The notes beneath the pieces are model-generated. The model saw nothing but the letters and a program-made list of their open reading frames with translations, did not search any database and was not told the DNA's origin. From CAWEQW01 sp963811365 (lineage in GTDB: Bacteria; Actinomycetota; Actinomycetes; Propionibacteriales; Nocardioidaceae), in contig CAWEQW010000008.1 of assembly GCA_963811365.1 (NCBI GenBank), forward strand, positions 620,001-684,000: a stretch of DNA of 64,000 nt, read 5' to 3'. Each line of letters starts with the position of its first letter. Position 1 is the first letter of the stretch. This document shows positions 63,084-64,000 of this stretch, one piece after another. A program made the translations under genes and the position numbers.

Positions 63084-64000
63084 GTGAACGAGAGCGAAGC
63101 GATCAGGACCGCGTTCTATGACGTGACCGCCGCGCACGGCGGTTCGCACCTCGAGGACGGCGGGTGGATGTGGCTCGAGGGGTTCGGCGACGTTGCCACG
63201 GAGTACGCGGCGATCCGCAACGATGTGGCGGTGTGGGACGTCTCGCCGCTGAACAAGTGGGAGTTCCGCGGACCCGACGCCCTGAGGGGCGCCCAGCGGG
63301 TGTTCAGCAACGACGCGCTCGGCCTCGAGGTCGGGCAGGTGCGGTACGGCGCGTTCCTCGATGCCGACGGGCTCATGGTGGACGACGGGACCGTGTTCAA
63401 CACCGCGCACAAGGACCACTGCTGGGTGATGACCAACGGTCGCGACCATGAGGAGCGCTTCGCGGACGTGTTGCAGGACCTCGACGCGGAGTTCGAGTGG
63501 ATCACGCTCTCGATGCCGCACCTCGGCGTGGTCGGTCCGCGCTCTCGCGAGGTCGTCCAGAAGCTCACCGACGAGGACATCGGGTCGCTGCGGTACTTCC
63601 GGTTCATCCCGCGGCCGATCCGGGTCGCGGGCGTGGACGTGCACCTGTCGCGCACCGGGTACGGCGGCGAGCTCGGGTACGAGCTCTTCCTGCGCAACCC
63701 CGCCGACGCGGAGACGCTGTGGAACGCGGTCCTCGGCGCCGGCGTCACGCCGATCGGCACCGACGCCATCGAGGTCGCCCGGGTGGAGGCCGGGCTGATC
63801 GTGACCGGCTACGACTACGAGCCGCACGAGCGCACGCCGTTCGACTTCAACCTCGACCGAATGGTGCGGCTCGACCGAGAGCTCGGTTTCGCCGGCGAGG
63901 CCGCGCTGCGCGCCGTGACCGCGGATCGGCCCAACCGCTTCGTCACGCTGCGCTACGAGGCCGACACGCTCCCCGAGTACGGGGCGGCGGTCACGAAGGA
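63084..64000 (+). CDS. GcvT-family aminomethyltransferase-like protein, partial
   Basis: About 305 residues are visible and the gene runs off the right edge. VAVWDVSPLNKWEFRGPDAL corresponds to the GcvT start (LFDVSHM...). VGQVRYGAFLDADGLMVDDGTVF, HLGVVGPRSREVVQKL and RTGYGGELGYELFL follow. IGTDAIEVARVEAGLIVTGYDY is the folate-site block. It belongs to the GcvT/DMSP-demethylase superfamily, which moves a methyl or aminomethyl unit to tetrahydrofolate. GGAGG lies 5 bases before the GTG. The operator-like palindrome suggests shared control with the DMGDH-like gene. Confidence 0.88.
   Translation, partial: MNESEAIRTAFYDVTAAHGGSHLEDGGWMWLEGFGDVATEYAAIRNDVAVWDVSPLNKWEFRGPDALRGAQRVFSNDALGLEVGQVRYGAFLDADGLMVDDGTVFNTAHKDHCWVMTNGRDHEERFADVLQDLDAEFEWITLSMPHLGVVGPRSREVVQKLTDEDIGSLRYFRFIPRPIRVAGVDVHLSRTGYGGELGYELFLRNPADAETLWNAVLGAGVTPIGTDAIEVARVEAGLIVTGYDYEPHERTPFDFNLDRMVRLDRELGFAGEAALRAVTADRPNRFVTLRYEADTLPEYGAAVTK

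Overview
The window is about 70 percent GC, with strong codon bias toward G or C in third positions. It carries many actinobacterial hallmarks: a WS/DGAT acyltransferase, an orn gene followed directly by tRNA-His, a SigK/RskA-type sigma and anti-sigma pair, an F420-dependent nitroreductase-like protein and a BTAD-ATPase regulator. It is a chromosomal piece of an actinomycete. A Nocardioidaceae-like host is my inference and is not proven by the sequence.

Layout. 1-8.0 kb: end of a DUF3099 gene, a coiled-coil protein, a collapsed arylsulfatase, a WS/DGAT enzyme divergent from a secreted phosphoesterase, a major facilitator superfamily (MFS) transporter with an unusual cytosolic tail, and a methyltransferase. 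8.0-8.8 kb: a wrecked hsdM next to tRNA-Arg. 8.9-20.5 kb: mostly ordinary housekeeping and small-enzyme genes, including two VOC/GyrI-like genes, an adenosine (or aminofutalosine) deaminase, a DsbA-like/MauE redox pair, orn, a reductase pair, pirin, an FAD oxidoreductase, sigma/anti-sigma and an ArsR-SRPBCC pair. 20.6-27.4 kb: a decayed integrative element in the 3' end of tRNA-Lys. It is bounded by a 35-bp direct repeat and carries xis, a broken prim-pol gene, a truncated integrase and cargo. 27.7-29.4 kb: an ArsR-permease-thioredoxin operon. 29.4-47 kb: metabolic and regulatory genes, including a pterin dehydratase-VOC fusion, MazG, a TetR/membrane-protein pair with a clear operator, peptidase C1, pyrophosphatase and a DMGDH-like flavoprotein. 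47-52.4 kb: a methyltransferase, SCO1 (frameshifted) with CtaG, and small enzymes. 52.5-58.8 kb: a large BTAD-ATPase-TPR regulator transcribed with two flavoproteins and OsmC. 59-62.6 kb: debris of a plant-polysaccharide (probably xylan) utilisation locus with an intact CE7 acetyl-xylan esterase. The right edge cuts a GcvT-family gene.

How parts work together. The DMGDH-like gene at 44.4-46.9 kb and the GcvT-like gene at 63.1 kb both have a TTGAAC-N4-GTTCAA palindrome just upstream, so they may be one regulon for methylated amines or one-carbon transfer. SCO1 and CtaG point to copper delivery to cytochrome oxidase. The window is rich in pseudogenes: arylsulfatase, hsdM, prim-pol, integrase, acyltransferase, esterase, GNAT, ABC permease, GH3 and others. 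Many combine deletions with frameshifts. Two cases (SCO1 and an aldo/keto reductase) differ from an intact frame by only one base and could be sequencing errors.
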